This document shows, piece by piece, positions 1-11,115 of a DNA stretch of 37,500 nt; positions within the stretch are counted from its first letter, which is position 1; each line of letters opens with the position of its first letter. The DNA lies in contig CAUYUJ010004780.1 of assembly GCA_963575745.1 (NCBI GenBank), forward strand, positions 1,117,257-1,154,756, in the 5' to 3' direction. The stretch comes from Prorocentrum cordatum (lineage: Eukaryota; Sar; Dinophyceae; Prorocentrales; Prorocentraceae). Made by a program: the position numbers and the translations under genes. Under the pieces are notes generated by a model. The model did not search any database. It was not told the DNA's origin and saw only the letters and a program-made list of their open reading frames with translations.

Positions 1-1017
1 TCGCTCCGAAAGTTGATTTCTCTTCTGTGGCGCGGCACAGGGTGGATGCAGCGCAGCCGCAGCAATGCAAGCGTGCTGCAATGATGAAATCATGGGCGGG
101 CCTCGCCGAGCTGACCCGAACACGCGTTCGGGTGCGACTGCTGACAGATCTGGCGCGCGCTCGGGACAGCACAGGGAAGAGAACAACTCTCCCGAATAGT
201 GAACTCCTTGAGGGAAGTCGGGCCCGCGTTGGACAGGACCCGAAATCATTTGTGACACAAGTCCGACGCAATGCGCTCCTTGCTGGGTCGGCCGGGTACG
301 CTTGCATGTTGTGTTGGTGAGTACGTACACCACGTTTTTCTGACAGGGTCTTCAACGTGATTTTTTCGTTCGGGTCCGTCCGTGCACCGCTTATAGTTTT
401 GAATTGCTCATTTGGAAACTGGAGCGGGAGGGAGGGGGGCCTGCAGCCAAAAGGGCTGAGGCGCCAACCTGTGCCCCAGCCTCCATCGCCTCCTCCGCCC
501 TCGCCCCACTCGATACGCCCGTCGGCCATCTTCGTGCTCGCGCCAGCCCAGATTGTCACGAGATGCGCAGTGGCAAAATGGGGCAACATTTCGGAGCGGG
601 TCAGTTGGGAGCAGATGGGAAAGGCAGGATGGGCAGTAGGAGGACGAGGAGACTGCAGGAGGCAGGAGAGTTGTTTTGCCTGCCGCTTCAGTCAGGGGCG
701 CCTTGCTCTGCCTTTTGACGTTATGCGGGCCGCGCCGTGCAGACGAGACAGCTGAGGCAATATGCGCATAGGAAGCACGAGGAGGGAACATATATACGAT
801 GAGGAGAGGCGAGTCGTGAGATTCCGGAGAGTTTGCGTCTCAGGCGTTCTGGATCATTGTTGCTTTTGGGCCAGTCAGGATTCGGGCCAGGAGGGGGCCA
901 GAAAGCTTCGTCAGCGCCCTTGTTTGTCCAATGATGGACTCTCGAGAACAGCTGCCAAGGAAGCTGCGGGGCAGGCTGACCAGCGTTTTTCGCAAAGAAC
1001 ATGTTTGCGGAGCTTTG
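1..1017. other. Non-repetitive left flank, no supported gene
   Basis: I see no recognisable gene here. A plus-strand frame is open from the window edge to a TGA at 318-320 and could be a partial exon. It gives a basic, featureless protein. A donor-like GTGAGTAC at 317 and an acceptor-like TTTTTCTGACAG ending at 346 would define a 30-nt intron, too short to accept. Several overlapping frames on both strands stay open through 404-1000, which reflects GC-rich composition rather than coding. Confidence 0.5.
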
Positions 1018-1203
1018 GTACAGTCGGCCCGAGGTATGAGATCGAGGTCGGTTCGGGGAGGGTACCTTAGTGTTCTTCGTGCTTGCTGGATGTTCTTGTG
1101 CACCCTGGGGAGGGTACCCTTAGATGTTCTGAGCGTTTTGTCTGGCGGAGGGTCTCAAGTGCTTGAAGGATGTTTTTCTGTCCTAGGTCCGACTGTAGAA
1201 TGC
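1018..1203 (+). repeat. Dispersed repeat 'element E', copy 1
   Basis: This ~185-bp segment has an inverted second copy at 18355-18537. By eye they match along most of their length, roughly three bases in four or better. Shared anchors include GTCGGTTCGG, GGGGAGGGTACC and CCTAGGTCCGACTG. Inside, the string GGAGGGT recurs about every 40-55 bp (GGGGAGGGTACC twice, then GGCGGAGGGTCTC), so the element itself looks built from three degenerate subrepeats. A plus-strand frame is open across it and the encoded peptides of the two copies are similar, but indels between the copies are not consistently multiples of three, so coding is unproven. Confidence 0.8.
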
Positions 1204-2010
1204 GGAAGTGAAGCGGATGTCATTATGGGGGGAGTTCTCCGGCTTGAGGAGGGGATGACAGTGTGGAATTGGAACATTGATATTTTCATGAAGCACCCGT
1301 TCGTGGGTGACATGGCAGCAGCACAGCAGAAATATTGTGCCACACAGTGGTTTTCTCTTTGTGCACAATTGGCGTGACGCGTCAGGACCGTCGGGTGAGC
1401 GCGCATCCGCCAGATGCATCCACGGTCATGCCGATCCTCGCAGGGGCAATGCATGCAAGTCACGGGGAGACAGACGTAGACACGGATGGATGGTAAACCA
1501 AATGCAAGATACGGCAGTGTGGCGTTTTGGTGATGAGGCATGTTGGGCTGAGGGGGGGAAGCGAAGCGAGTGGAAGAGGGGTGTTCAGTGGAGTCGTTGG
1601 GGGAAGCCGCAGATACGGTGTGCACGTCGAGTAAGGCATCGGCCTGCCAGCAGCTGCCCCACGGACAACTCTTGTCCCCCGATGGCCCCAGGGACCCACC
1701 GAAGCTCTTGGCCACCTTGGGACCATCAAGTGTGTACCCGAACCATGTACCCGACTATTGCTTAGAGACAGATGTCTCAACGGAAATTCTGTGCTTTTTG
1801 AACCTCTGGAGGTCGTACTCTCTGGTTTCGCTTGTGGCCCGCGCCCACGGACCTCTGGCGCCAGGCTCCCTGGTAACTAGAATTGCCGAGGGGGCTCCTG
1901 CCGTTTGCTCACATGGTTCTCACCGTGCGTTTTGGGTTAGTGTGCCTCCCGTGCGCCTCCCGTGTGCTTCACTTGACCGTCACGTCCGTATGTACCCGTT
2001 CGCTCCTGGC
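1204..2010. other. Intergenic stretch, nothing recognised
   Basis: GC-rich single-copy-looking sequence. A plus-strand frame is open from 1570 to 2478, but its second half runs through the family 2 array and its first half shows no motif or codon signature I trust. No promoter, RNA gene or repeat was recognised. Confidence 0.5.
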
Positions 2011-2334
2011 CGTGGCCCCATAGGGAACTCCACCGAAGGCGCCAGTGGCGCAGTTCGCATGCGTCCCGGCTCCGATTTCGGCGCGCCCCTCACACGTTTG
2101 GTGGCCCCACGGGGAGCTCCACCTAGTGGCGCAATTCCCATGCCTCCTGGCCATACCCCTGTCGGCACACCCTTTCATGTTTCGTGGCCCCATGTGGAGT
2201 TCCACCTAAGGTCCCCGTGGTGCAGTTCGCATGCGTCCCAGCCACCCACGTCGGCACAATCCTCGCACGCTTCGTGGCCTCATACTGAGCTCCACCGAAG
2301 ACGCCAGCGGCGCAGCCCACATGCGTCCCGAGGC
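2011..2334 (+). repeat. Family 2 satellite, 4 units of ~83-90 bp
   Basis: Units start at GTGGCCCC (2012, 2101, 2184, 2274). Each carries a GAGCTCCACCG-like block, then a GTTCGCATGCGTCCC-like block, then a TCGGCACACCCCTC-like block. The same unit forms arrays at 12018-12530 and 17596-18120 (same strand) and 22012-22830 (opposite strand), with single copies near 2.75, 2.9 and 4.15 kb. Units are well diverged from each other, so the array is not recent. Confidence 0.9.
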
Positions 2335-2390
2335 CTGCGGAGCGGCCCGCCCGAACCTCGCCTTCTGTCGACTGCTCCAATGTTTGGCCT

Positions 2391-2639
2391 CGCGCCGCGG
2401 ACGACCCGCGCGCGTCGCTGGAACCCTCTCGGGGCGACCAGCGCGCGGCGCGGGAACTCTGTGCTGCGCTCTGCCTAGCGCCTCGCTCGCCCATCGTCGC
2501 CCTGCCTAGCGACCGGAGCCCTGCCCGCTATCAGCCAGCCAGCTAGCTCTCTGTGCATCGCGCCGCAGACGACCCGCGCGCGCCGTCGGGACCCCCATCG
2601 GGAGGACCGGCGCCCGTCACGGGGACTCCGTGCTGCGCT
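2391..2639 (+). repeat. Pair of ~80-bp direct repeats
   Basis: Positions 2391-2470 and 2559-2639 are diverged direct copies. Both start CGCGCCGC(G/A)GACGACCCGC and both end GTGCTGCGCT, about 167 bp apart. Extremely GC-rich; no coding signal recognised. Confidence 0.75.
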
Positions 2640-2714
2640 GCGCCCGCAGGTTTGGGCATTGGGTTTCACGGGCAAACTAGGGGAACAAAAACGGGAAACT
2701 GGCGCAATCCGCGT

Positions 2715-2800
2715 GAGGTGCGTGCCGAAATTGGCGTGAGAGCGCACGGCGCTGCCATAGGGTTTTTCGGTGGGGCCCCCTGCGGCGGCCACGCTCCGTG
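2715..2800 (-). repeat. Single degenerate family 2 unit (reversed)
   Basis: TTCGGTGGGGCCCCCT followed by GCGGCCACG matches the reversed family 2 core (TTCGGTGGAGCTCCCT then GTGGCCACG). It faces another single copy ~100 bp to the right in the opposite orientation. Confidence 0.6.
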
Positions 2801-2869
2801 TCACGAGTTGTCATAGTTTAGAAGGTCGTCCCTATCGTAAATTCTCGGATCGCAGATTTTCTCAACGAC

Positions 2870-2945
2870 GTGGCCCACGTTACTAGGCGCATGTTTCTCA
2901 TTCTTCGTGGTCCCACAAGGAGATCCACCGAAAGCGGAACAAACA
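2870..2945 (+). repeat. Single degenerate family 2 unit (direct)
   Basis: CTTCGTGGTCCCACAAGG followed by AGATCCACCGAAAG matches the direct family 2 core. Together with the reversed copy at 2715-2800 it makes a small imperfect inverted pair. Confidence 0.6.
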
Positions 2946-3080
2946 AGGACGACATTCACAATTGCGCATGGTTGGGTCCTTTCGGCAAGCGAATTATTTC
3001 CCGCGCGCGCTCCCGAAGCCGAACCGATACCTTGAACCCCTTGCATCCTCTTTAAGCAGAACGAAACAAACGGACAACCC

Positions 3081-4146
<1,066 letters not shown>

Positions 4147-4341
4147 ATGTGGTCCCCCCTCCCCTGGGGACTTCGGTAAAGCTCCCTATGGGGCCACGCA
4201 GCGTGTGAGTAGTGTGCCGAAATGTGCATGCGGAGGGCAGAGGCAAGGAGAGGAGGATGGGGCAGCGGGAGGGAGGTGCGGTGACGCGGCGCGCCCTCGC
4301 TCTCTTCAAAACGAGGACCCAACACCACAGGATGGTTGGGG
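4147..4341 (+). repeat. Composite repeat copy 1: family 2 unit + purine spacer + segment F
   Basis: A single reversed family 2 unit (CTTCGGTAAAGCTCCC, about 4160-4235) is followed by a purine-rich spacer containing GGGGCAGCGGGAGG. Next comes segment F at 4301-4341, beginning TCTTCAAAACGAGGACC and continuing with a CACAGGATGGTT block. The same order recurs at 22012-23003 and, reversed, at 11889-12530. F reads as an open peptide in all three copies, but I cannot show that it is translated. Confidence 0.75.
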
Positions 4342-4551
4342 GTAAGAAGAGCGGTGGGGAGAAGGGAGGATGGGGGACGAAGAGACCGGGGGGGGGGAAG
4401 GGGGAGGAGGCCGGCCGCGGCTGGCACAGAGCGAAGAAAGCCCCCCCACCACAAATTACCCGCAGGCCTGGCTGCTCGCCCCTGGGCTCGGCTCGTCCGG
4501 CCGCCAGCAGCCGTCCACCAGCTGCTCCCTGGCTGGCCGGCGCCGACGACG

Positions 4552-4604
4552 ATGGCGATGATCATGATGCTACTGATGGCGACGACGACAGTGGCAATGA
4601 CAGC

Positions 4605-4653
<49 letters not shown>

Positions 4654-5190
4654 GTGATGATGATGGTGGTGGTGGTGGTGGTGGTGATGATGATGATGAT
4701 GATGGCGACGATACTGATCGCGATGATGATGCTGATGACGATGATGATGATTATGACGACAATGATTATGCTGATGGCGATTATGATGATGCTGCTGCTG
4801 ATGATGATGATTATGGCCACGGGTGGGCCATGACGACGAGGATGGTAAGGATGAGGGTAAGAGTGGTGATGACGATGATGATAATGATGATGATGCTACT
4901 GAGTTTGATTGTGACGAAATGCCTGGTGAGTGTGATGATGCTGCTGCTGCTACTGCTGCTGCTGGTGATGATGTAAATGCCGATGATGGTGTTGCATTTT
5001 CATGAGGACGATGACCACGGATCGGCGATGTTCATGATGCTAGCTGTTGATGGTGATGATCACGATAGTGATGATTCTGATACTGTTGATGATGATGGCG
5101 ATGATAATGCTGATGGTGATGCTGATGTTGATGCTGATGCCGAAGGTGATGATGGTGATGATGATGGTGATGATGGTGATGATGGTGGTA
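4552..5190 (+). repeat. GAT-rich triplet tract
   Basis: About 640 bp dominated by GAT with GCT, GGT and GAC variants. The triplet phase is kept over long runs but shifts near 4.8-5.0 kb. Asp-rich frames result, but no unique flanking domain supports a gene. Confidence 0.95.
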
Positions 5191-5206
5191 AGGGGAGGGC
5201 CGATGA

Positions 5207-5374
5207 CGAGAGAACAGATCGTCCTACAATTTTGCTGGACAAGCTGAAATTAATCGCTTAGGGCCTGACCGAGGCCTGGACACACAAGAAACTCTCGAGA
5301 GAGCTTCGCCAGACAGCCTGGCCTTTGCCATCGACGCCTTGCGGGCCGACATCATTGCGGCATCGAGCGGCTGA
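5207..5374 (+). CDS. Short open segment, possible exon of unknown gene
   Basis: Between TGA at 5204-5206 and TGA at 5372-5374 one frame is open for 55 codons without an initiating Met. The part from about 5243 reads as a balanced, helix-prone sequence (ETLERASPDSLAFAIDALRA), unlike the low-complexity frames around it. It follows the GAT tract directly. No family was recognised. It could be an internal or terminal exon, or chance. Competing frames on both strands are also open across 5224-5600, which keeps confidence low. Confidence 0.22.
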   Translation, partial: RENRSSYNFAGQAEINRLGPDRGLDTQETLERASPDSLAFAIDALRADIIAASSG

Positions 5375-5649
5375 GCTCCGGCAACGCAGGCTGCGCCCAG
5401 ACTGCAGTGACGGGCTGGCGGGTGAATCTCTGGGAGGAGATCCCTTGCAATCATCATGCTACCATACCCAGACATGTTCGCGTCGTGAATGTACCACGAC
5501 GGACACTTTTTGGCCGCGTTCGGCCTCCAGGGGCCCTCGAAGGGCCCCAGGACCGTCAAATTATCCCAGTGCGACCCTACCTAGGAATTGGAGCATCTAG
5601 GAAAACAACATTAGTAGGAGCGGTAAACGCCGTCCGCCTCCTTCTCCTC
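5375..5649. other. Spacer, nothing recognised
   Basis: Single-copy-looking sequence between the open segment and a TAG microsatellite. It contains a GGGGCCCTCGAAGGGCCCC palindrome (about 5531-5549). No gene called. Confidence 0.4.
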
Positions 5650-5682
5650 ATCGTCGTAGTTGTAGTAGTGGTAGTAGTAGTG

Positions 5683-5744
<62 letters not shown>

Positions 5745-5760
5745 CGTAGTAGTAGTAGCG
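5650..5760 (+). repeat. (GTA)n microsatellite
   Basis: TAG/GTA triplets with a few GTGGTA and TCG interruptions. Same motif class as the large tract at 3081-3637. Confidence 0.95.
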
Positions 5761-5880
5761 CCAGAACCGCCGACGCCACGCCGTAAGTGAAGCAGCAGCA
5801 GAAGCAGGCAGCAAGTCGCCGATACAGCAGCAAAAGCAAGCAGGCACGGAGATGAGGGCGGGGCACTGGGGAGTTCTTTA

Positions 5881-6180
5881 CATCTACATATATATATATA
5901 GATCTACACCTACATCTACATCGACACATACATCTACATCTAGACCTACAGCAATAGTTGATGCTGTGCTGCGCTATGCTATGCTATGCTATGCTGCGCT
6001 ATGCTATGCTGCGCTATGCTATGCTATGCTATGCTTTTGCTTTGCCTTCGCTTTTGCCTTCACTTTTGCCTTTGCTTTTGCTTTTGCTTGGCACCCAGGG
6101 AGCGCAACTGGGGGAACCGCGCGTTTGCTTTTACCTTTGCTGTTGCTTTTGCTTGGCTCCCAGGGGACTGGGGGAACCGC
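5881..6180 (+). repeat. Cluster of short tandem repeats
   Basis: In order: TA dinucleotides, an ACATCT-like hexamer run (about 5900-5950), a GCTAT pentamer run with GCTGC variants (about 5962-6034), TTTGCC/TTCGCT hexamers, and two imperfect copies of a ~60-70-bp segment sharing TTTTGCTTGGC and ACTGGGGGAACCGC (second copy ends about 6180). Confidence 0.9.
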
Positions 6181-6689
6181 CCGGGGCGGTTTGCACTGCC
6201 CAGCCCCTTAAAGCCAAGCGAGTAAGAACCCTTCTAGGCAGAGCCTGGGTATGGAACAACAAATCGGAATGAAAAAGAGGCCCTGGGTAAAAGGCCAGGA
6301 CTTCCGAGGACCCAGTATTTACAATAGTCAAGGCGCCGAACGTTTGCATATGGAGCGCTGAATAAGGAACCAGTGGGCTTTTCTGGCTAGCCTCGGCCAC
6401 GGACAGGCCCCCCGGCCTAGATCTCAGGAACGGCCCACAAACCAGAGCCTCTCCCGAGCCCGAAGTGGTCTGACTGTGCAGCGGTATGACTGTGCCGAGA
6501 GACGGCCCGCTCCCCAAACACCGCCACCGTCCCCGCCACGTCCGCGCCCACCTCTCTCCTCCTCGTGCACCTCGCCTGCGTCACGCGCCACGGCCGACCC
6601 GCCGCGCCGCGCGCTGCGCGTGAAGTCGCCGCAGGACTCTACCTCTCGATCGCTGACTTGCTGCAGCGGGCGCAGGCGTAGGCGTCCAG
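6181..6689. other. Spacer, nothing recognised
   Basis: No gene supported. The phrase GGAACAACAAATCGGAATG at about 6252-6270 weakly resembles GAACAATTTGGAATGAAAAG at 11315-11334, which may mark an old dispersed repeat. Confidence 0.35.
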
Positions 6690-7655
6690 CGTGGTCTCTC
6701 TGGTGGCGCCAGTAGCTCGGGCGAAGCCTTTCTGTAGGCGAGGTCGGGCACCACGATGTCCCGCGCTGCGATCTTGGACAAGCTGGGGGAGCCAGTGCCT
6801 CCTCTTTGCCGTCTGATAAATGACTCAGAACGACGTGGTTTGTCGGCGCCCCCCAGCCGACTTTCGCACGGATTCGCGTGCCCTCCCAGGCCAGTCAGCC
6901 TCATGATCAGTAGCGCTCCCCCCGCGCAATCCTCGACGACGATGACAGAGCTCTTCGTTTGAATACCGTCAGCCCGCATCTCGAACTCGACTGCGCTCGT
7001 GATCGCCTTTCTGCAGAAAGCTGGCCCATCTACCAAGTGCCGTTCGGACTGTCGGTGTTGTGGAACCTCCCGATGCGCGATGCGAAGCCAAAACCAATGG
7101 CGCATGTCAAAACTATCTCCTCTGCATGCAAAGTCCCTGGCCCGTACGCGTCCTGAGGCTTGGCAAGGCACGCGTACTCCTCGAGCTTCGGGTCAATACC
7201 GTCAATTTGTCTGTCCTTGCTGTATACGCGAGCGGTCGATGACTATAATCACCTTGCTCCAGTGGCACGCGCCGGCTCAAGGCAATTGAGGCTGAACATC
7301 GTGTTGGCGTATAGCAGCACAGACTGAATATTATTCGATGCAGCCCATGCCGCCCACGGGGGGATCTCGAGACCTGTCCAGCAACCTGAACGCGTGACAG
7401 TGTCCCTCGGTCTTGAAGTACTCGTTGTGCTTCCCTTGAGCCACGGTCAAATGGTAGGCGAAATCCTTCAAGACCTTCCCGAATCACGAGCCAATGAAGC
7501 CACCACCGTCGCAGGCGCACACGTTACGCTAGGTCTCTGAGTAATGCAATGGCACCCCCGATACTGGTGCTTGGGATCGCTGTTGCAAACCTTTTTGCCC
7601 ATGGCCTTCACCTTGCCCATCACATCGCGGAAAACCATTCGGCGGACGTGATACG
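6690..7655 (-). pseudogene. Broken coding relic of unknown family
   Basis: Reading right to left on the minus strand, consecutive pieces look coding but sit in different frames or are split by stops. From 7651 a piece reads MVFRDVMGKVKAMGKKVC. From about 7521 to 7330 a piece with one TGA and a terminal TAA includes the residues DFAYHLTVAQGKHNEYF and GHCHAFRLLDRS. From 7230 to 7030 a piece includes IDGIDPKLEEYACLAKPQ and GFGFASRIGRFHN and ends in TAG. A further piece down to about 6690 has a VIVVEDCAGGALL stretch. Residue composition is balanced, with Cys/His-rich spots, and differs sharply from the simple-sequence frames nearby. I do not recognise the family. The simplest reading is a decayed gene or mobile-element ORF with at least two in-frame stops and one or two frameshifts. 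Multiple introns could explain some breaks, but I see no clear splice sites. Confidence 0.45.
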
Positions 7656-8040
7656 CGAACGAAGAAGCTGTCCAGCAGCGGGGGAGCCCACCTGACTCTC
7701 AAGTCTTGAGCCAGCATTGATTCAAATGCCAGGGGGATGACGATGCTTTCTATGATGGTCGCGATGACGCCGACGCCGGTGATCAGGATGCCCATGACAA
7801 CAGCGAGGACGATGACGTAGACGACGCCGACGATGAACATTACTCTAGAGGCTGCCCCGCTAACCGCTGACTGCCAGATGACTGAGAAAGACAATTGTAA
7901 TGTTGAGAGGAAGGGGCTGGGAAGATTCAGGGCACGATTGTGTAAGAAACACGTGCAACACACGCGAAACTACGGATGATCAGATCATTTCTCCCAGCCC
8001 CATCCTTCAAACCTGGTAAGTGTCTTCCTGTATAATGAAA
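7656..8040. other. Spacer with degenerate GAC/GAT triplets
   Basis: Positions 7738-7850 are triplet-like GATGAC/GACGCC sequence. On the minus strand it reads as a hydrophobic Ile/Val run, which I attribute to the repeat rather than to a membrane protein. Nothing else recognised. Confidence 0.4.
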
Positions 8041-8510
8041 GCTGATGGTGTTGTTGATAATGATGGCGATGATGATGGTGATGATGATGACGACGATGCT
8101 GATGATGATGCTGCTGATGCTGATGATGACGATGTCGACGACGATGGTGACGACGATGATGACGATGAGGATGACGCTTATGAAGATGATACGGAGAATG
8201 GTACTGAAGATGATGACGATTATGCTGCTGATGATGATGATGATGCTGCTGATGATTCTGGTGATGATGACGATGACGCCCGCGGTTATGATGATCCCGA
8301 CGATTATGATGATGCTGATGATGATGGTAATGAATGTGATGGTGATGCTGATGATGATGCTTATGATGATGCTGCTGCTGATGATGCTAATGCTGATGAG
8401 ATTGATGATGACGCCGACGGTCAGAAAACTGATAAGGATGTTGATGGCGAAGACGATGATATTGCTGCGGCTGATGACGATGCTGAATTTCCTCGAGGTA
8501 TTCTCGCCAT
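8041..8510 (+). repeat. GAT/GCT/GAC triplet tract
   Basis: About 470 bp of phased triplets, mostly GAT, giving an Asp/Ala-rich frame that stays open to 8928. Interruptions preserve phase throughout. The frame's non-repetitive tail (8510-8928) overlaps a diverged dispersed repeat, so I do not call a gene. Confidence 0.93.
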
Positions 8511-8536
8511 GGTGTTGATTGTGATACTGACCCAAA

Positions 8537-9110
8537 TCTCCAATGTCGTGTTTCTAACTCACAACGTCGAGCCCCAGAGCCGTGACCGACTTGCCATGTC
8601 GAATCGTTTTTCGATGGTCCAGGGACCCTGTATGGGGCTCCCCGAGTTCAAACAATTGGCAAACAAAGGCCGTCGTGTCTTTCCACGGCGCGGGGAGGTC
8701 TGGGGACGACGGAGGCGACAGGGGGCGCATCCAGCCGATGTCAATGTTGAGATGACGTGGCGCTTCTCTGGCATCGGGGAAGCGGGTCCTGGACCCTGGG
8801 GCTTCCCCCAGGGACCAACTCTTCATTCCGCACAAGCTTTTGAAGGCCATGGGTCCCCTTTGGGGGGCTCCGGAAACTTGGAAACGGCGGACAAAAATAA
8901 CAGGATCCCTCAGGACACCTTTCCTTAATGGCGATCCCCTGGCATTTCCTCAAAGACAATCGACGACGTGATATTTCTTATGCGTGGCCCCAGAGCTCCC
9001 TTCCCCTTCCCCGTTGGGTATGTTTTCGTTCCCGATTCATGTTTGATGGTCCCAATGCCCAACAATTGGCCCTCTGGAGGCCGAAAACTATGAAAAACGC
9101 CGCGACTAGA
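8537..9110 (+). repeat. Two diverged copies of a ~140-160-bp segment
   Basis: The segments 8537-8670 and 8952-9110 share an ordered set of blocks: CGTCGTGTTTCTAA-like, GCCCCAGAGC, TTT(C/T)GATGGTCC, and CAACAATTGGC-like. They are strongly diverged. The intervening 8780-8900 carries further GGGTCCC/CAGGGACC motifs. Family unknown. Confidence 0.45.
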
Positions 9111-9555
9111 AAAATCAGATCGCCGGAAATTTGGACCCAGGACCCCTTCTGGCGTGGACTTACCTGGTTCAACGCACACCTGGGGCTCAACCGATTAAGA
9201 AAAACATGCGCTGACTTTCCAGGGGGCTTCCCAAACCGGCTCAGCCAATGTGTGAGGCCACCTCCAGGGCCGCGAGCGGCTCCCAGACCTGGCTCAGCCC
9301 AAATCCGACTGTGCAAGATCCTGCAACATCTGGCGCTTTGGCTGGGCCCGTTTGCGCTGAACACCGTTGGTTACCTGCCGGCTAATCGTGGCGATTCCGG
9401 CCCGGGGGTGGCCTCAAATCCAGGGTGTCGAACCTGCAGTGCTGGCCGAGACCCGGCGGGCTCAGCGGGCTCAGGTCGAGGTCGCCCTCGGGCTGCTCCG
9501 CGCCTGGCGACTGGTCGCTGCTACCGCTCGCCCTTGTGACCGTCCTTGTCGCCCA
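9111..9555. other. Spacer, nothing recognised
   Basis: GC-rich sequence with several open frames on both strands, no motif, and no codon signature that separates one frame from the others. Confidence 0.4.
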
Positions 9556-9586
9556 ACCGTCGTCGTTCTCGTCATCGTCATCGTCA

Positions 9587-9650
<64 letters not shown>

Positions 9651-9720
9651 GGTCTTGGTTGTCGTGGTCGTCGTCGTCGTGGTTGTCGTGGTTGTCGTGG
9701 TCGTCGTGGTCGCGGTCGCG

Positions 9721-9765
<45 letters not shown>

Positions 9766-10030
9766 GTGGTCGTCGGGATTGTGGTCGTGGTCGTGGTCGT
9801 GGTCGGGGTGGTCGTCGCCGTCGTGGTCGTGGTCCTGGTGGTCGTCGTCGTCGTCTTCGTCGTGGTCGTCGTCGTGGTCGTGGTCCTGGTGGTCGTGGTC
9901 GCGGTCCTGGTCGTGGTCGTGGTCGTGGTGGTCATCGCCGTCGTGGTCGTGGTCCTGGTGGTCGTCATCGCCGTCGTGATCGTGGTCGGGGTGGTCGTGG
10001 TGGTCGTGGTCGTGGTCGTAGTTTCGATTG
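9556..10030 (+). repeat. (GTC/GTG) triplet tract
   Basis: About 475 bp of TCG/GTC/GTG triplets, often as the hexamer GTCGTG. It creates long Val, Arg, Ser and Thr homopolymer frames on both strands, none of which is supported as a gene. Confidence 0.95.
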
Positions 10031-10140
10031 TGGTGGTGGTGGCAGTCGTCGTCCTGGAAGATCGAGGTATTATCAGTTCTCTTGGGTGCCGCCAGTGACT
10101 TCCCGAGGCCTGCTCCCCTCGTCCCTCATCCGCTCCTCGC

Positions 10141-10440
10141 TTCCCCTCCTCCTCCTGCTGCTGCTGCTCCTCTTCGTCACGCTCTCTCCCCCCCCCTCCC
10201 TCCTTCTGATCGTGCTCCTCCCTCGCTCCTCCTGCTCCTCCTCCTTGTCCCTCCTCCACCTTCTCCTCGTCCTCCGCATCATCCTCGTCCTCCTCACATT
10301 CTTCCTCCTCTTCCCTCTCCTCACCGCTTCTCCTGCCTGTACTCCCCCTTACCTCTCCTCCTCCTCCCCCTCCTCCCCCTCCTTCTCCTCCTCCCCCTCC
10401 TCCCCCTCCTTCTCTTCTCTTCCTCCTCCTCCTCCAACTT
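10141..10440 (+). repeat. Pyrimidine-rich CTC/CTT tract
   Basis: About 300 bp of CTCCTC/CTTCTC with CTG interruptions near 10150-10170. Strongly pyrimidine-biased on the plus strand. Confidence 0.9.
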
Positions 10441-10599
10441 CTCCAACCTTACCAACTTATCCACCTCCTCCTCCTCCGCCACCACTTTCCCTTCTGAACA
10501 ACTCCCCCCTGCCGCATCCCCAGGCGTGTCGGCAGGGCGGGCCGGCCTTTTCGTCCCAGAGCTGCCTCACTAGTGATGATGCTGAACCTTGAGCTTTGC

Positions 10600-10935
10600 A
10601 AGAGCTACACGGATGGAAGGCGGGTTCTTTTTACAATGTGGCTCTCGCCTTAGCGCCGCGCGCATTCGTCTTAAGCGTTTGCATCCGTTTGAATGGTGGG
10701 GGTCGGGTGGTTTTCAAAGTGTGGCTCTCACATAAGGGCCGCGCACACTCGTCTGACAGTTTGCAGCAGTTTCAAGGAGGTAAAGCGGGTGGTTTCCAAC
10801 CTGTGGCTCTCGCCCTTGCGCCGCGCGCATTCGTTTAAACAAACGGTGATTGTTTCAAGGATGGAGGGCGGTTCCTTTGCAAAGTGTGGCTCGAGCCCTG
10901 TCGCCGCGCGCATTGGCTTTAAACATTAGTAGCAG
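10600..10935 (+). repeat. 82-bp tandem array, 4 units
   Basis: GTGGCTC marks the units at 10638, 10721, 10803 and 10885, a spacing of 83, 82 and 82 bp. Shared blocks are GGCGG-TT-TTT, AA-GTGGCTCTCGCC and GCCGCGCGCATTCGT. Units are moderately diverged. The frame open across three units is compositional. Confidence 0.9.
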
Positions 10936-10950
10936 TTTCAAACCGTCGTC

Positions 10951-11115
10951 GTGTTAAAATCCCAAGAAATGTGTTCTGGCACGACTTCGGATTGTCAGGG
11001 CGCAACAGTCACGTTGATCTGCGGTGTTGAAATCCCAAGACGGGCGTTTTGGCACGATTTCAGATTGTCAGGGCGCAGCAGTCATGTTGATTCGCGGTGT
11101 TGAAGTCCCAAGGCC
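10951..11115 (+). repeat. 73-bp tandem array, about 2.3 units
   Basis: GTGTT(A/G)AA(A/G)TCCCAAG recurs at 10951, 11024 and 11097, exactly 73 bp apart. The units share GGCACGA-TTC-GATTGTCAGG and GGCGCA(A/G)CAGTCA. It directly follows the unrelated 82-bp array. Confidence 0.9.

Noticed and set aside
317-346. A 30-nt intron with GTGAGTAC donor and TTTTTCTGACAG acceptor
   Set aside because: The sites look good and keep the frame, but the length is below what is credible for the suspected organism and the flanking frame has no recognised domain.
7426-7455. Reverse spliced-leader-like string (CCTTGAGCCACGGTCAAATG)
   Set aside because: Only the first nine bases fit contiguously, and the string falls inside a coding-like stretch that explains it.
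7738-7860. Minus-strand multi-pass hydrophobic protein
   Set aside because: Ile/Val runs come from reading GATGAC triplets in reverse, not from membrane-protein sequence.
8020-8928. 302-codon Asp-rich ORF
   Set aside because: The first half is a GAT tract and the rest lies in a diverged dispersed repeat; no start context or homologous domain supports translation.
9367-10592. Val-, Arg-, Thr- and Pro-rich ORFs of 180-350 codons
   Set aside because: They are different phases of the GTC/GTG and CTC tracts.
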